64,000 nucleotides of DNA from NCBI GenBank assembly GCA_020161505.1, contig JAIUNY010000012.1, positions 1-64,000 on the forward strand. The letters are read 5' to 3'. The position numbers and the translations under genes were made by a program. A model generated the notes under the pieces. That model had not been told where the DNA came from. It did no database searches and worked only from the letters and a program-made list of their open reading frames with translations. Numbering within the stretch: the stretch's first letter is position 1; every line of letters begins with the position of its first letter. Origin of the DNA: Armatimonadota bacterium (GTDB lineage Bacteria > Armatimonadota > Fimbriimonadia > Fimbriimonadales > Fimbriimonadaceae). Shown piece after piece: positions 16,515-26,794 of this stretch.

Positions 16515-17211
16515 GGCTGTCTCCTCCCGCAACATCTTGCGCACAGAAACCCAGTACGGGTCGTTCCTGGATCGTCTCCAGACCACGCACCAGGTTGCGG
16601 ATGAATCCCCCACCGCCCAGTGGGCCAAGCAGGAGATTCAGCGCAAGTTCAACAAGGCGTATGAGGAGGGCCAACTCGTCGGATACAGCGAGGGCTACTC
16701 CCGAGGCGAAGCCAAAGGCCTCGAAGTCGGCCTCGCCACCGGAGCCTCTCAAGCTGCGCGTGGGTATGACGAAGCTCACCGCGAGCAGTTTGAAGCCACC
16801 GCCAACGCCCTGGAGACCCTTGTTTCAACGGCGAAAGCAGAAATCGACACGTGGTTCGAAGAAGCGGAAAAGCGTCTCGCCGTCCTTGCCATCGAAATCG
16901 CCCGTCGAGCGTTGGTGCAAGAGCTCGCCATGCACGAGGATGCGATCCTCGAAATCGCCCGGAACGTCATCGCGGAAGCCACCGATTCTACTCACATCCG
17001 GCTCCGCGTCAATCCCGGTCGCGTGGGGCACCTGGAAGGGCGCCGACACGAGCTCATCGAAGCCCTCAGCCATATCCGCGACATCGAAATCGTGAGCGAC
17101 AGCACCATCCACGCCGGGTGCGTTCTGGAATCTGATTCGGGGGTCATCGACGCCCGCATCGAGCACTACCTCCACCGACTCGCCCTTGAAGCCCTTGGAG
17201 AAGCCGCATGA
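16501..17211 (+). CDS. fliH: Flagellar assembly protein FliH
   Basis: Stator-like regulator of the export ATPase FliI. From ATG 16501 the product is 236 residues. GAGGAGG ends directly before that ATG, so TTG 16507, six bases further on, has better spacing and may be the real start. Much longer versions of the frame lie inside fliG and are not credible. The sequence has a Gly/Glu-rich helix with GxxxG-like spacing (EGQLVGYSEGYSRGEAKG) and a C-terminal V-ATPase-E-like domain (AVLAIEIARRALVQE, then LRVNPGRVGHLEG). It is coupled to fliG and fliI by overlaps. Confidence 0.87.
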   Translation: MCLSKAVSSRNILRTETQYGSFLDRLQTTHQVADESPTAQWAKQEIQRKFNKAYEEGQLVGYSEGYSRGEAKGLEVGLATGASQAARGYDEAHREQFEATANALETLVSTAKAEIDTWFEEAEKRLAVLAIEIARRALVQELAMHEDAILEIARNVIAEATDSTHIRLRVNPGRVGHLEGRRHELIEALSHIRDIEIVSDSTIHAGCVLESDSGVIDARIEHYLHRLALEALGEAA

Positions 17212-18542
17212 GCGCCCCCCAGTTTCATCAGCCGCCGGTTTTCAAGACCGCCATGCGCGCCATCGAATCCGTGAACCGATTCGAGATCATGGGTAAGGTC
17301 AGCCAAGTCGTCGGACTCGTCATCGAATCCATTGGCCCCTCGGCCCGCATCGGCGATGTTTGCCTGATCGAAAGCGAGACCGGGGGGCCTTCCCTGCGTT
17401 GCGAAGTCGTTGGATTCCGGGGCGAACGCGTCCTGATGATGCCTCTGGGCGACATCACCGGCGTCAAAAGCGGAAGCCTCGTCAAAGCGACCGGTCACTG
17501 CTTGCGCGTTCCCGTTGGAGACAATCTTCTCGGCCGAACCATCGACGCGCTCGGTCGCCCTATCGACAACAAGGGCCCGCTCGATATCCACGAGCACTAT
17601 CCCAGCCTCGCTTCCCCGCCAAACGCGATGGAGCGGGCGATGATCGAATCCCCCTTTGAAACCGGGGTCAAGGCCATCGACTCGGTCCTCACAATGGGCG
17701 TCGGACAAAGAGTCGGCATTTTTGCTGGGTCGGGCGTTGGAAAGTCCACCCTCCTCGGAATGATCGCCCGCAACGGCGGAGCCGATGTCAACGTCATCGC
17801 CCTCGTCGGAGAACGAGGCCGCGAGGTCCGCGAGTTCATGGAAAATGACCTCGGACAGGAAGGTATGGCCCGGAGCGTCGTCGTCTGCGCCACTTCCGAC
17901 GAACCAGCTTTGCTGCGAATCAAAGCGGCCCTCACCGCCACGGCGATTGCCGAGTATTTCCGCGACCAAGGCCTGAACGTGATGCTGATGATGGACTCCG
18001 TCACCCGCTTTGCGATGGCCCAGCGCGAAGTCGGACTCGCGATCGGCGAACCACCGAGCACCAAGGGATACACCCCCAGCGTCTTCGCCCTCCTCCCGAA
18101 ACTGATGGAGCGCGCCGGCTGCGGCCCGAAAGGCGCGATCACCGCGATCTACACCGTCTTGGTCGATGGTGACGACACCAACGAACCCATCGCCGACGCC
18201 GCCCGGGGCATCCTCGATGGCCACATCGTTCTCGACCGAAAGCTCACAAGCAAAGGCCACTATCCGCCGATCAATGTCATGACCAGCCTCAGCCGGGTGA
18301 TGCCGATGGTCACGAGCCAGGAGCACGTGCGCAACGCTGCCTCTCTTCGCGAGCTGATCTCCGCCTACGCGGAAGTCGAAGATCTCGTGAGCGTCGGTGC
18401 CTACAAACCAGGAACCCGCCCTCTCAGCGACCGAGCCATCGACCGCTGGGATCGCATCAACGGGCTGCTTCGACAGGACAAATCTGCCTCCTGCAAGCTC
18501 GACGACTCCGTGGACGTTTTGACGAGGATCATCCATGACTAA
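17208..18542 (+). CDS. fliI: Flagellum-specific ATP synthase FliI
   Basis: Hexameric ATPase of the flagellar type III export apparatus; 444 residues. Walker A GSGVGKST is near residues 174-181, followed by ALVGERGREVREF, Walker B NVMLMMDSVTRFAMAQREV, and the family block EPPSTKGYTPSVFALLPKL. It overlaps fliH and fliJ, as expected for the FliH-FliI-FliJ complex. Confidence 0.96.
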   Translation: MSAPQFHQPPVFKTAMRAIESVNRFEIMGKVSQVVGLVIESIGPSARIGDVCLIESETGGPSLRCEVVGFRGERVLMMPLGDITGVKSGSLVKATGHCLRVPVGDNLLGRTIDALGRPIDNKGPLDIHEHYPSLASPPNAMERAMIESPFETGVKAIDSVLTMGVGQRVGIFAGSGVGKSTLLGMIARNGGADVNVIALVGERGREVREFMENDLGQEGMARSVVVCATSDEPALLRIKAALTATAIAEYFRDQGLNVMLMMDSVTRFAMAQREVGLAIGEPPSTKGYTPSVFALLPKLMERAGCGPKGAITAIYTVLVDGDDTNEPIADAARGILDGHIVLDRKLTSKGHYPPINVMTSLSRVMPMVTSQEHVRNAASLRELISAYAEVEDLVSVGAYKPGTRPLSDRAIDRWDRINGLLRQDKSASCKLDDSVDVLTRIIHD

Positions 18543-18954
18543 GTTCTCCTTCCGACTCGAGCGACTGCTCGATCACCGCCGCAACGAAGAGCAAGCGGCG
18601 AAGGATCACTACCTGCAAAGCCGCGCCAAACGGATCGACCTGGAGCACGATATCGAAGGCGTCCGGGGGATTCGGGAGAAGTCGCTGGGGCGCATCGCGA
18701 GCAATCTGCGCGAGCGCATGGATTTGGAGCTCTATCTCCAACGGCTTGAGGACGAATCCCGCGCCCTCCACTCCGCACTAGGTGTTCTCGTCGATGAGGA
18801 GCACCGGGCCCGCGAGCTGTGGCTGAAAGCCAAACAAGACGCCGACGCTCTCGACAAGCTCCGAGAGAATGAGTACGCGGAATGGGTCAAAGAGGCCAAC
18901 AAGAAGGAGCAAGAGGCTCTCGATGAATGGGCCACGATGAGGAGGGCCGCTTGA
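18535..18954 (+). CDS. fliJ: Flagellar export protein FliJ
   Basis: A 139-residue coiled-coil protein, the central stalk of the FliHIJ ATPase complex. It opens [20 protein letters not shown], the typical FliJ start, and continues as heptad-rich helices dense in Glu, Arg and Leu. It overlaps fliI by 8 bases. A 223-base spacer holding an interspersed repeat follows. Confidence 0.88.
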   Translation: MTKFSFRLERLLDHRRNEEQAAKDHYLQSRAKRIDLEHDIEGVRGIREKSLGRIASNLRERMDLELYLQRLEDESRALHSALGVLVDEEHRARELWLKAKQDADALDKLRENEYAEWVKEANKKEQEALDEWATMRRAA

Positions 18955-19002
18955 TCGCCGTCCTCGGGCACCCCGATCCCTTCAGGGTCGGGAACCACCA
19001 AC

Positions 19003-19063
19003 CCTCAATCGACGCCCTCTCCGAGCATTTCTCGGGGAGGGTGGCCGAAGGCCGGAAGGGGCC
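19003..19063 (-). repeat. REP-like palindromic repeat, copy A
   Basis: Read on the minus strand, this block carries CCGGCCttcGGCCACCCTCC, a short loop, then GGAGAGGGCGTCG. It matches 49112-49170 on the plus strand. Both copies contain two nested hairpins, GGCC/GGCC and CCCTCC/GGAGAGGG. Here it fills the space between fliJ and the transglycosylase; the rest of 18955-19177 has no supported gene. Confidence 0.7.
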
Positions 19064-19177
19064 GCACGCCCCCTTGCTCGGCTCAGAGCGCGCATCCTCT
19101 CTGACCCTCAAGAGATCTTCCCGCAACTTACCAACCGCCTCGGAATCGACCCACGACGACCCCCAAGGAGCCCACCG

Positions 19178-19825
19178 ATGAATTTCCAACTTCGAGGCGT
19201 GGACGGCGTTCAGGCCCGAGTCCGCGAACTCCAGGCGAAAATCGAGTCTCTGAAGCAGCAAAACCAACCGGCCAAGGCGCTGAACAACGACTTCCAAGCC
19301 ACTCTCAACGGCGCGATCAACCAGCGAGCCAAGCCGGGAACGAACCTCTTGGGTGCCCCTATGCCAACGATGCCAGGAAGCTCCAACGCCCCGCTCGATC
19401 CGATTGCGATGGGCCTGGTGCCAACCCTGGGTGGCAACCCCGAGACCAGCGAACTCCGGCAACTCGCCCGAACCGCCGCTGAGAAATACAACCTCGATCC
19501 CCGGCTCTTTGAAGCTCTGGTGGAGCAAGAAAGTGCGTTCAATCCCAAGGCGATCTCGCCCGTCGGAGCGCAGGGTCTGGCTCAACTGATGCCCAAAACC
19601 GCAGCCTCGCTCGGCGTTAAGGATCCCTTCGATCCCGTGCAAAATCTGGAGGGCGGTGCCAAGTACCTCGCCCAGATGATGCGCGAATTCAATGGCGATC
19701 GACGACTCGCTCTCGCCGCCTACAACGCAGGCCCGGGTGCGGTTCGGCGTGCGGGAGGCATTCCGCCGTACCAAGAAACTCAAAACTACGTCCGAAAAAT
19801 CCTCGGAAAAGTGGGAGGTGAATGA
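19178..19825 (+). CDS. Lytic transglycosylase (SLT domain), flagellar-operon type
   Basis: A 215-residue protein. The first 80 residues are a coiled-coil and low-complexity stretch ([20 protein letters not shown]). The C-terminal SLT domain shows the catalytic Glu in [17 protein letters not shown], then [18 protein letters not shown], and the closing [20 protein letters not shown] and YVRKILG. It cleaves peptidoglycan glycan strands, and its place after fliJ suggests a role like FlgJ, opening the wall for the rod. No signal peptide is visible, so export through the flagellar apparatus is possible. Its stop overlaps the next start. Confidence 0.9.
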   Translation: MNFQLRGVDGVQARVRELQAKIESLKQQNQPAKALNNDFQATLNGAINQRAKPGTNLLGAPMPTMPGSSNAPLDPIAMGLVPTLGGNPETSELRQLARTAAEKYNLDPRLFEALVEQESAFNPKAISPVGAQGLAQLMPKTAASLGVKDPFDPVQNLEGGAKYLAQMMREFNGDRRLALAAYNAGPGAVRRAGGIPPYQETQNYVRKILGKVGGE

Positions 19826-20346
19826 TGAGTGAGAAGAAGAAAGGCAAGAAGGGTCTCGTCATCGCTCTCGCCGTGCTGCTCCCTCTGATCATCGTTGGTG
19901 GCGTGGTCGGAGCCGCGTTCGCCGGTCTGATCAAGATTCCTGGAATCACCCCGAAGAAGGCGGCGATGTACGGGGAGGCGAACTATCTCGACAAAGAGGA
20001 CGCCCCAAAACCCACACCCGCGCCCGAGGAAGAGCCTCAGCCCGAACCCAAAGAAGCCAAGGAGCCTCCGAAACCCAAGGTTCAAGTGACCTCCGAAGAT
20101 CCTGTTTTGGACGAAGAGCAAGGAGCCAAAAAGCTCGCCGCCATCTGGAACAACATGGAAGCCGCCCAGGTTCTGCGCCTTGCTGCAGAGACCAACGACA
20201 ACGACCTCGCCCGAATCATGGCGAAAATGGACGCCGAACTGGTCGCGGAAGTGTTGGGAACCATGCCTGACGCCCGCCGCGCGGCCAGGCTCAGCCTCGC
20301 CATCGAGAAAATCCACGCGATCATCCCCAAGCCGGAGGATGAGTAG
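19822..20346 (+). CDS. MotE-like membrane protein with MgtE-N-type domain
   Basis: A 174-residue protein. A basic start ([11 protein letters not shown]) is followed by one transmembrane helix ([20 protein letters not shown]), a Pro/Glu/Lys-rich linker and a C-terminal helical domain. That domain reads [20 protein letters not shown], then [20 protein letters not shown]. The repeated two-helix pattern resembles the MgtE N-terminal and FliG-middle fold found in MotE-type flagellar proteins. It is translationally coupled to the transglycosylase and closes the flagellar run. The exact role is inferred. Confidence 0.65.
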   Translation: MMSEKKKGKKGLVIALAVLLPLIIVGGVVGAAFAGLIKIPGITPKKAAMYGEANYLDKEDAPKPTPAPEEEPQPEPKEAKEPPKPKVQVTSEDPVLDEEQGAKKLAAIWNNMEAAQVLRLAAETNDNDLARIMAKMDAELVAEVLGTMPDARRAARLSLAIEKIHAIIPKPEDE

Positions 20347-20406
20347 ACCGCGGGAGAGCATCCCAGGAACCGACAACCTTACCGGGTACCGTAGACACTT
20401 AAATCC

Positions 20407-20856
20407 ATGAATCTCTTCTCTGGTGTTCGCAATAGCTACCTCGCCGATGGCCTCTCCGATGAGCAGGTTCAGGCGATCGTGCAGATCGCTGAAGAGCTTC
20501 ACACGGTTGATCTCCAGGAAGTCATCACGGAAAACGACTCGGCGCAGGACATTTACATCCTGCTTGAGGGAAAGGTCCGCGTGACCACCATCCACGGCGA
20601 TCCCATCGCCCGACTGCAAGCCGGTGCCATCCTCGGCGAACTGGCTCTGTTCGAGCGCGCCGAGCGATCGGCGACAGTCATCAGTGATGGCGATGCCACC
20701 CTCCTCAAGATTTCGGCCGGAAAGTTTAATGATTTGTTGGATCAACACCCACAAATCGGTCTGACTGTTCTGCGAAACATCGGCAAAACTCTCTGCCAGC
20801 GCCTCCGCAGTTCAAACCTCCAACTCGAAGCCGCCTTGGCCTTCCCGTTGCTGTAA
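20407..20856 (+). CDS. Cyclic-nucleotide-binding-domain protein
   Basis: A 149-residue single-domain protein with a cNMP-binding beta barrel. The phosphate-binding cassette is AGAILGELALFERAERSATV, preceded by DIYILLEGKVRV. No DNA-binding domain or catalytic domain is attached, so it may be a partner or sensor protein. Whether it binds cAMP, cGMP or another ligand is not evident. Confidence 0.8.
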   Translation: MNLFSGVRNSYLADGLSDEQVQAIVQIAEELHTVDLQEVITENDSAQDIYILLEGKVRVTTIHGDPIARLQAGAILGELALFERAERSATVISDGDATLLKISAGKFNDLLDQHPQIGLTVLRNIGKTLCQRLRSSNLQLEAALAFPLL

Positions 20857-20945
20857 GCCTGGCTCGTCGGGTGGACTTCTGGTTGCCCTGATCTCTCCCA
20901 AGTTCAGGCTCAATCGTCAGCTTCAAGCCCTACCGCATTTGTTTT

Positions 20946-20966
20946 TAATGCAATATACTTGCATTA
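20946..20966. promoter_or_regulatory. Perfect palindromic operator overlapping the MerT-like gene start
   Basis: TAATGCAA-tatac-TTGCATTA is a perfect 8+8 inverted repeat. A TATACT -10-like element sits inside it (20954-20959), and its last base is the first base of the ATG at 20966. The shape matches ArsR/SmtB-type metal-sensor sites. A repressor bound here would block both transcription and translation start. Confidence 0.6.
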
Positions 20967-21397
20967 TGAAAGCGGCGTGGACATCGTTCGGAGCAGTTGG
21001 GGGAGCTTTGCTCGCCCACGTGCCCTGCTGCGCTCCCACGGTGCTGCTCGCTCTCAGTGGATTGGGCATCGGCGGAGCAGGATCGGCTGCCTGGCTTCAT
21101 GCCCTGGAGCCGTTCAAGCCGTGGTTCCTTGGATTTGCCCTCCTCAACCTCGGACTAGGATTCTTCCTCGCCTATCGCAAACCCTCGGGTCCGGTCTGTG
21201 AGGTTCACGCAGCGTCGAAAAAGCGCCAACGCGCAGCCATGTGGGGGATCGCCGCTCTGACCGTCCTCGTGATGGCGGCCCCGCAGCTCGGATGGATTCC
21301 CGAGCACACCCACGCCCACGCGATCTCTGGCGGCGAAGAAACCCACTGCGCCGAGTGCGCAGACCCGGCACCGACGCTGACCGCCGTTCAAAAGTAG
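20966..21397 (+). CDS. MerT-like metal transport membrane protein
   Basis: A 143-residue protein with three to four transmembrane segments. The first has a vicinal Cys pair with Pro (HVPCCAPTVLLALSGLGIGG), as in MerT-type mercury importers. Next comes an LEPFKPWFLG segment like the MerT LxPYRP block, and a YRKP loop. The C-terminus is His/Cys-rich (HTHAHAISGGEETHCAECAD), a likely metal-binding tail. The start at 20966 is favoured because the palindrome ends there. An in-frame Met lies at 20939, but it is upstream of the -10-like element. No merR, merA or merP is seen nearby, so the metal is uncertain. Confidence 0.65.
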   Translation: MKAAWTSFGAVGGALLAHVPCCAPTVLLALSGLGIGGAGSAAWLHALEPFKPWFLGFALLNLGLGFFLAYRKPSGPVCEVHAASKKRQRAAMWGIAALTVLVMAAPQLGWIPEHTHAHAISGGEETHCAECADPAPTLTAVQK

Positions 21398-21954
21398 ATC
21401 GGGCCGAGTTCGTCGACTTCCCCGGTTTCTGGATCGACGCCGACCCTTTCGGCCTCGCCCTGGGCCACTTTCTCCGCCACCCAGGCGCACAGGCACGCAT
21501 CAATGAGATCCTTGTAGACCGCCCGTTCTGGCGGACCTCCTTCAAGCAAACTTAGAGGGATCGAGTAGGGGCAGGCGGCAAGCTTGCCCGACACGGCTGT
21601 GGGAAACGTCTCGACAATTTGAACCTGAGGAAGCCCCTCGCGCAGAGTTTTCCACAGGTTTTCCCCGTTTTCCATCCACTCCGCTGGCTCTTTGTCGCTC
21701 CATCGCGTCCACTGAACCTTGAACCTCTTGTTCATTTGGCGCTCACTCAGCCTCGTTCGCTTGTTTGGTCGACGAGCCTTCGGCGGGCAATCAATCGCGA
21801 CTCCCTGCAGATCGTCGATTTGTTTAAGTTCCGCTAAGATATCTTCAACACGATGAATCCCGCGCACCCACTCGAAGCCCTTCGACGGATCAAGCACCGC
21901 GACGTGAAACCCCTTCCGGGATCCCCCGACATCAATCCCGGCAAAGCGAGCCAT
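21388..21954 (-). CDS. DUF429 family protein (predicted RNase H-like fold)
   Basis: A 188-residue protein starting at ATG 21954 ([20 protein letters not shown]), which overlaps the transketolase stop (TAATG); longer versions of the frame lie inside the transketolase gene. DUF429 proteins share an RNase-H-like first strand with a conserved Asp (GIDVGG), followed by VAIDCPPKA and a C-terminal KDLIDACLCAWVA helix. All are seen here. The function is not established. Its 3' end overlaps the convergent MerT-like gene by 10 bases. Confidence 0.75.
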   Translation of the reverse strand: MARFAGIDVGGSRKGFHVAVLDPSKGFEWVRGIHRVEDILAELKQIDDLQGVAIDCPPKARRPNKRTRLSERQMNKRFKVQWTRWSDKEPAEWMENGENLWKTLREGLPQVQIVETFPTAVSGKLAACPYSIPLSLLEGGPPERAVYKDLIDACLCAWVAEKVAQGEAERVGVDPETGEVDELGPIYF

Positions 21955-23933
21955 TAGCCAAGCAAAGCCTTCACCTGGGCGACAACTTTCTCCACGGTGA
22001 ATCCGAGCTCCGCATAAACCTGATCGCCGGGAGCAGATTCGCCGAACCGGTCGATGCCAATCTGCAGATCGCTCCAGCCACCCCAGAGTCCGGTGCGTCC
22101 TGCCTCCAGGCTCACTCGCTTCGTCCCTGCGGGGACGACGCTCGCCCGATACTCCTCGGTTTGCTCGGCGAACACCTCCAGGCAAGGGATGGAGACCACC
22201 CGAGCCGCCATACCTTGAGCAGAAAGCGCATCGGCGACGTTCAGGGCAAAACTCACTTCGCTCCCCGTGGCCAACAGAGCGACCTTCGCGCCTTCCGCGT
22301 CCTTCAGAACGTATCCCCCACGAGACACTCCGCTCTTCACCGCCGCAGCATGCTCTGTCAACACCGGAACGTTTTGGCGAGTGAGGATCATCGCGCTGGC
22401 TTTTCCGCTGCTGACCGCCTCGCGATAGCATGCGGCGGTTTCAAGCGCATCGGCCGGGCGATAGACCCGCAAGCCTGGGATCAGGCGGAGCGAGCTCACA
22501 TGCTCGATCGGCTGGTGGGTCGGACCATCTTCGCCCACGAAGACCGAGTCGTGGGAAAACACAAAGAGATGCGGAATGTGCGAGAGCGACGCCAAGCGGA
22601 TCGCCCCCCGCATATAGTCGCTAAAGACCAAGAATGTACTGGAAAACCCTCTCAAACCGTGAAGGGCCATGCCGTTGACAATCGCCCCCATGGCGTGCTC
22701 CCGCACACCAAACCAAATGTTGCGTCCACTCAGATTTGCGCCTGAGAAGTCTCCACCCGGTACCACTGCCTTGGTCGAACTGGCGAGGTCGGCGGTGCCG
22801 CCAACGATCCATGGGATCTTGTTGGCGAGCGCGCCGAGAGCGGACTTGCCCGCATCCCGAGTCGCCACCTTGCCCGCCTCGAACGTGAGTCCATCAAGCT
22901 CGTCGAAAGCGTCTTCCGGCAGCGCACCACTCATGATCAAGTCGAGTTCAGCTGCCAGATCAGGATGGCTTGCTCGATAGGCCTCGAGCTGAGCTTCCCA
23001 ATCGGAGACCAGCTTATCGCCGGATGCGTGAGCATGAACCGCCACACCGGCGACTTCGGAAGGAAGCTCGAACGCGCCATGATTCCAGCCCAGCTCGGCT
23101 CGCGTCTTCACCACGTTCTCCGCTCCCAGAGGCGAGCCATGCGACTTGGAAGTTCCGGCGAGCGGGCTGCCGAATCCAATCACCGTACGCACAATGATCA
23201 GAGAAGGTTTGCCCGTCACTTCTTGCGCAGATCGAACGGCCGATTCGATTGCCGCCGTGTCATTTCCGTCCGCGACCGTCGTCACGCTCCACCCCATCGC
23301 CGCGAATTTGCCGGCAACATCTTCGGTGTATGCCTTCTCGCAGGGGCCGTCGAGGCTGATGTCGTTAGAATCGTAGAGGGCGATGAGCTTTCCTAGCCCC
23401 AAGTGACCGGCCAGGCTCGCCGCTTCTTGGGCGATGCCTTCCATCAGATCCCCGTCACTGACCACGGCGTAGGTGAAATGGTCAACAAGGATCGTGCCTT
23501 CTTGGTTATATCGATTGGCCAGCCACTTCTCCGCCAAGGCGAATCCTACGGCGTTGCCGATCCCTTGCCCGAGAGGGCCGGTCGTGCATTCCACTCCCGC
23601 GGTGAGACCAACCTCCGGGTGCCCCGGCGTTTTGCTTCCCCACTGACGGAATCGCTTCAGCTCATCCAGCGGCAAATCGTAGCCAAACAGATGCAGAGCG
23701 CTGTAAAGCAATGCCGAGCCGTGACCTGCGGAGAGTACAAATCGATCGCGGTTGAACCAATCCGGGCGGCCTGGATGGAACTTCATCACCTTGCCATAGA
23801 GCGTCGCGACCATCGGCGCGGCTCCGAGCGGCAAGCCGGGGTGACCGCTGTTCGCCGCCTCCACCGCGTCCACGGAGAGGAATCGAAGCGAGTTGACGAT
23901 GAGTTGGTCGAGAGAAGTGGCGGTCGCGCTCAT
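21954..23933 (-). CDS. tkt: Transketolase
   Basis: Thiamine-diphosphate enzyme of the pentose phosphate pathway, 659 residues from ATG 23933. The N-terminus is the family type ([20 protein letters not shown]). Further motifs are GHGSALLYS, the ThDP-binding GDGDLMEGI-like segment read here as [26 protein letters not shown], and in the second half [19 protein letters not shown] with the catalytic Glu, then [15 protein letters not shown]. An upstream in-frame extension to 24128 adds basic, non-family sequence and overlaps the divergent gene, so it is rejected. Confidence 0.96.
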   Translation of the reverse strand: MSATATSLDQLIVNSLRFLSVDAVEAANSGHPGLPLGAAPMVATLYGKVMKFHPGRPDWFNRDRFVLSAGHGSALLYSALHLFGYDLPLDELKRFRQWGSKTPGHPEVGLTAGVECTTGPLGQGIGNAVGFALAEKWLANRYNQEGTILVDHFTYAVVSDGDLMEGIAQEAASLAGHLGLGKLIALYDSNDISLDGPCEKAYTEDVAGKFAAMGWSVTTVADGNDTAAIESAVRSAQEVTGKPSLIIVRTVIGFGSPLAGTSKSHGSPLGAENVVKTRAELGWNHGAFELPSEVAGVAVHAHASGDKLVSDWEAQLEAYRASHPDLAAELDLIMSGALPEDAFDELDGLTFEAGKVATRDAGKSALGALANKIPWIVGGTADLASSTKAVVPGGDFSGANLSGRNIWFGVREHAMGAIVNGMALHGLRGFSSTFLVFSDYMRGAIRLASLSHIPHLFVFSHDSVFVGEDGPTHQPIEHVSSLRLIPGLRVYRPADALETAACYREAVSSGKASAMILTRQNVPVLTEHAAAVKSGVSRGGYVLKDAEGAKVALLATGSEVSFALNVADALSAQGMAARVVSIPCLEVFAEQTEEYRASVVPAGTKRVSLEAGRTGLWGGWSDLQIGIDRFGESAPGDQVYAELGFTVEKVVAQVKALLG

Positions 23934-24085
23934 GGTCGGTCTGCTCAGTTTAGCCGACCGGACAGAACCGCGCCGAGCCTCTCCGCTACGCCGTGCCGAT
24001 CCAGAGTGAAAAACCCCCAGCACAGGCAAAAACTCGGCATTTCGGTCATCTTGATCGCCCCGTGCGCGTGACACCATAGTCTCAT

Positions 24086-25195
24086 ATGCTGAGTGCTGCC
24101 TTGCTCGCGACTGCCGTCGTCTCCCCACATCATGTGATGGGATGCCTCTGCCACGCCGCCCTTCTCCAGACCCCGCCCGCCGAGAGCAAGCCGCTCAGCG
24201 AATGGCCCGCCAACCAACCGCGTGTCGGCAACCCCACGGAGAAAAGTCTGAGCAACGTCCGCCAGCTCACCTTTGGCGGACAAAACGCAGAGGCCTACTG
24301 GAATCTCGATGGCTCGCAGCTGGTTTTTCAAACCCGCCAGCCGCAGTATGCCGACGAGCAGATCTATTTGATGAACGCCGATGGATCCAACCGGCGAAGA
24401 ATCAGTACCGGAATGGGCCGCACAACCTGTAGCTATGTCTCGCCCGATGGCAAATTCATCTATTTCAGCAGCACCCACGAGCGCAACATGGGCGCCCAAA
24501 AGCCACTTGACATGAGCAAAGGCTATGTGTGGATGGTGAACCCTGATTTCAGCCTTTACCGCACCGATATCAAAGGCCGGAATCTCACCAAGGTCATCGA
24601 CAAAGGCAACTACGTCGCCGAGACAACCATCGCTCCGGATGGCTCCTACATGACCTTCACCGGAGCCTGGGAAGGCGACGTTGAGATCTACCGCTCTAAC
24701 CTCGACGGAACGAATATCCGAAAGCTCACCGACACCGTTGGATACGACGGAGGTCCGTTTGTGAGTTGGGACGGCAAGAAGATCGTCTACCGCCGCTCCG
24801 CCCCGTTTGCCAGCCAGAAGGAAGAGCAGGAGTATCTCGACCTCTTGAAGGAGAACCTGGTACGCCCGAGCCGGATGGATCTCTACATCATGGATGCCGA
24901 TGGCAAAAACAACCGACAGATCACCAACCTCAGCGGGGCCAGCTTTGCTCCATTCCTTCACCCCAACGGCAAGCAGATCATCTTTAGCAGCAACCATCAC
25001 GACCCCAAGGGGCGCGAATTTGATCTCTTTGTCGTGAATGTCGATGGTACGGGGCTGAGGCAGGTCACCTTCACGCCCGATTTCGATGGATTCCCGATGT
25101 TCTCGCGCGATGGCAAGAAGCTCGTCTGGGCCAGCAACCGATTCGGCGTTGTTCGTGGCGAAACCAACATTTTCACCGCCGATTGGAAGCCCTGA
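24086..25195 (+). CDS. Secreted TolB-like beta-propeller protein
   Basis: A 369-residue exported protein. The first 35 residues are hydrophobic with Cys residues (signal peptide). The body has repeated propeller blades with WD40-like/TolB motifs: [102 protein letters not shown], and [15 protein letters not shown]. No catalytic domain is attached, so it is likely a binding or scaffold protein in the periplasm rather than a peptidase. Confidence 0.82.
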   Translation: MLSAALLATAVVSPHHVMGCLCHAALLQTPPAESKPLSEWPANQPRVGNPTEKSLSNVRQLTFGGQNAEAYWNLDGSQLVFQTRQPQYADEQIYLMNADGSNRRRISTGMGRTTCSYVSPDGKFIYFSSTHERNMGAQKPLDMSKGYVWMVNPDFSLYRTDIKGRNLTKVIDKGNYVAETTIAPDGSYMTFTGAWEGDVEIYRSNLDGTNIRKLTDTVGYDGGPFVSWDGKKIVYRRSAPFASQKEEQEYLDLLKENLVRPSRMDLYIMDADGKNNRQITNLSGASFAPFLHPNGKQIIFSSNHHDPKGREFDLFVVNVDGTGLRQVTFTPDFDGFPMFSRDGKKLVWASNRFGVVRGETNIFTADWKP

Positions 25196-25286
25196 TCTGA
25201 TACGTCGTTCAATCAGAGCGATTTGAACCTAAAGTCAAAAGACCCCATGCCTCGCGGCCTGAAACGATTCGGGCCAAACTGAGGGC

Positions 25287-26639
25287 ATGGGGTTTTCGCA
25301 AGACTTCGTGTGGGGCGTTGCCACCGCGAGCTATCAGATTGAAGGGGCCGCCTTTGAAGACGGCAAGGGCCTGAGCGTTTGGGATATGGCCAGCCGCAAG
25401 AAAGGCTTTGTCTACCAGGGGCACAATGGAGACGTCGCCTGCGACCACTATCACCGGTACAAAGAAGACGTTGCTCTAATGAAGGGTCTGGGGGTGGACG
25501 CCTACCGACTCAGCCTCAGCTGGCCACGGATTTTGCCGGAAGGCACTGGACGCATCGAAGAGCGCGGACTCGACTTTTACGACCGCGTGATTGACGAACT
25601 TCTTGCCGCCAACATCACCCCCTGGGTCACCCTGTTCCACTGGGATTTCCCGCTTGACCTGTATCACAAAGGCGGATGGATGAGCCCCGACAGCCCCAAG
25701 TGGTTCGCCGATTACACGGCGGTGGTCGTTGATCGGCTGAGCGACCGGGTCAACCATTGGTTTACTCAGAACGAGCCGCAATGCTACATCGGCCTCGGCC
25801 TGTGGGATGGAGTCCATGCTCCCGGCGACAAGCTCCGATTCGATGAGGTGCTGCTCGCCGCGCACCACTCGATGATTGCTCACGGCCTCAGCGTGCAAAC
25901 CATCCGCGCTCGAAGCAAGAGCAAGGCAATCATCGGGGCTGCTCCAGTGGGGTCTGTCACGATGCCCGCTTCGCTTCAGCCAGAAGACATCAATGCCGCG
26001 CGCGCCGATATGTTTGCTGTCAACGTCCACACGCCGTGGATCAATGCCTGGTGGATGGATCCGATTCTGAAGGGCGAATATCCTGCGGATGGACTCGAGT
26101 TCTTTGGCGACATGGCACCGAAATTCACCGACGAGGATCTGAAGACGATGAACCAGCCACTCGACTTTTTTGGCGTCAACACGTACTCCGCCAAGACCGT
26201 CAAGGCAGGGGCCGATGGCAAGCCCGAATTCGTCGCCGGACTGCCCGGCGAACCTCTGACCAACATGGACTGGCAAGTCAAGCCCGAATGTCTTTACTGG
26301 GGTGCCCGGTTCTTCCACGAGCGGTACGGCCTGCCGATCATCGTCACGGAAAACGGGATGGCGGGTCTTGATTGGGTTTCCAAGGACGGCCAGGTGCACG
26401 ATCCTCAGAGAATCGACTACCTGCATCGTCACATCGAACAGCTTCGCAACGCGGCCGATGAAGGCGTCCCCGTTCAGGGCTACTTCCAGTGGTCCATGCT
26501 CGATAACTTCGAGTGGGCGGAAGGGTATCGCAAGCGTTTTGGCCTTGTTCACGTGGACTACCAAACCCAAAAACGAACGCCCAAGGACAGCTACACCTGG
26601 TACAAGGAAGTCATCGCCACGAACGGCGCCAATCTGTAA
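25287..26639 (+). CDS. GH1 family beta-glucosidase
   Basis: Retaining glycosidase of 450 residues with a TIM-barrel fold. The start ATG 25287 gives MGFSQDFVWGVATASYQIEG, a standard GH1 opening. The acid-base Glu is in FTQNEPQ (about residue 163) and the nucleophile Glu in IVTENGMAG (about residue 355). The C-terminal WSMLDNFEWAEGYRKRFGL is also diagnostic. No signal peptide is seen, so it probably hydrolyses imported disaccharides in the cytoplasm. The LacI gene 450 bases downstream may control it, but no LacI-type palindrome was found directly upstream of this gene. Confidence 0.95.
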   Translation: MGFSQDFVWGVATASYQIEGAAFEDGKGLSVWDMASRKKGFVYQGHNGDVACDHYHRYKEDVALMKGLGVDAYRLSLSWPRILPEGTGRIEERGLDFYDRVIDELLAANITPWVTLFHWDFPLDLYHKGGWMSPDSPKWFADYTAVVVDRLSDRVNHWFTQNEPQCYIGLGLWDGVHAPGDKLRFDEVLLAAHHSMIAHGLSVQTIRARSKSKAIIGAAPVGSVTMPASLQPEDINAARADMFAVNVHTPWINAWWMDPILKGEYPADGLEFFGDMAPKFTDEDLKTMNQPLDFFGVNTYSAKTVKAGADGKPEFVAGLPGEPLTNMDWQVKPECLYWGARFFHERYGLPIIVTENGMAGLDWVSKDGQVHDPQRIDYLHRHIEQLRNAADEGVPVQGYFQWSMLDNFEWAEGYRKRFGLVHVDYQTQKRTPKDSYTWYKEVIATNGANL

Positions 26640-26659
26640 ATCAGAATTACATCAAATTG

Positions 26660-26697
26660 ACCGCCTGGGCCCTCTTTTGGGGACTCGGGCGGTTTTT
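26660..26697 (+). terminator. Intrinsic terminator after GH1
   Basis: ACCGCC pairs with GGCGGT across an inner imperfect stem (GGGCCCTC near 26667, then GGGGACTCG), followed by TTTTT. It closes the GH1 transcript. Confidence 0.7.
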
Positions 26698-26794
26698 CTG
26701 TATCGGAACACGCTCTCATTTGAACCTAGCGGACGGGCCGCGCTCATGAATTTATTCTTGACGAAAAGAAAATGATTGGATTTTGCGATGAAAG

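Noticed and set aside
17166-18536. Minus-strand frame of 456 codons opposite fliI
   Set aside because: Antisense shadow of a highly conserved ATPase gene.
18927-19181. Possible small gene between fliJ and the transglycosylase
   Set aside because: It runs through the palindromic repeat, overlaps fliJ and has no recognisable domain.
23934-24128. N-terminal extension of transketolase
   Set aside because: The extension is basic and irregular and overlaps the divergent propeller gene; the family N-terminus starts at 23933.
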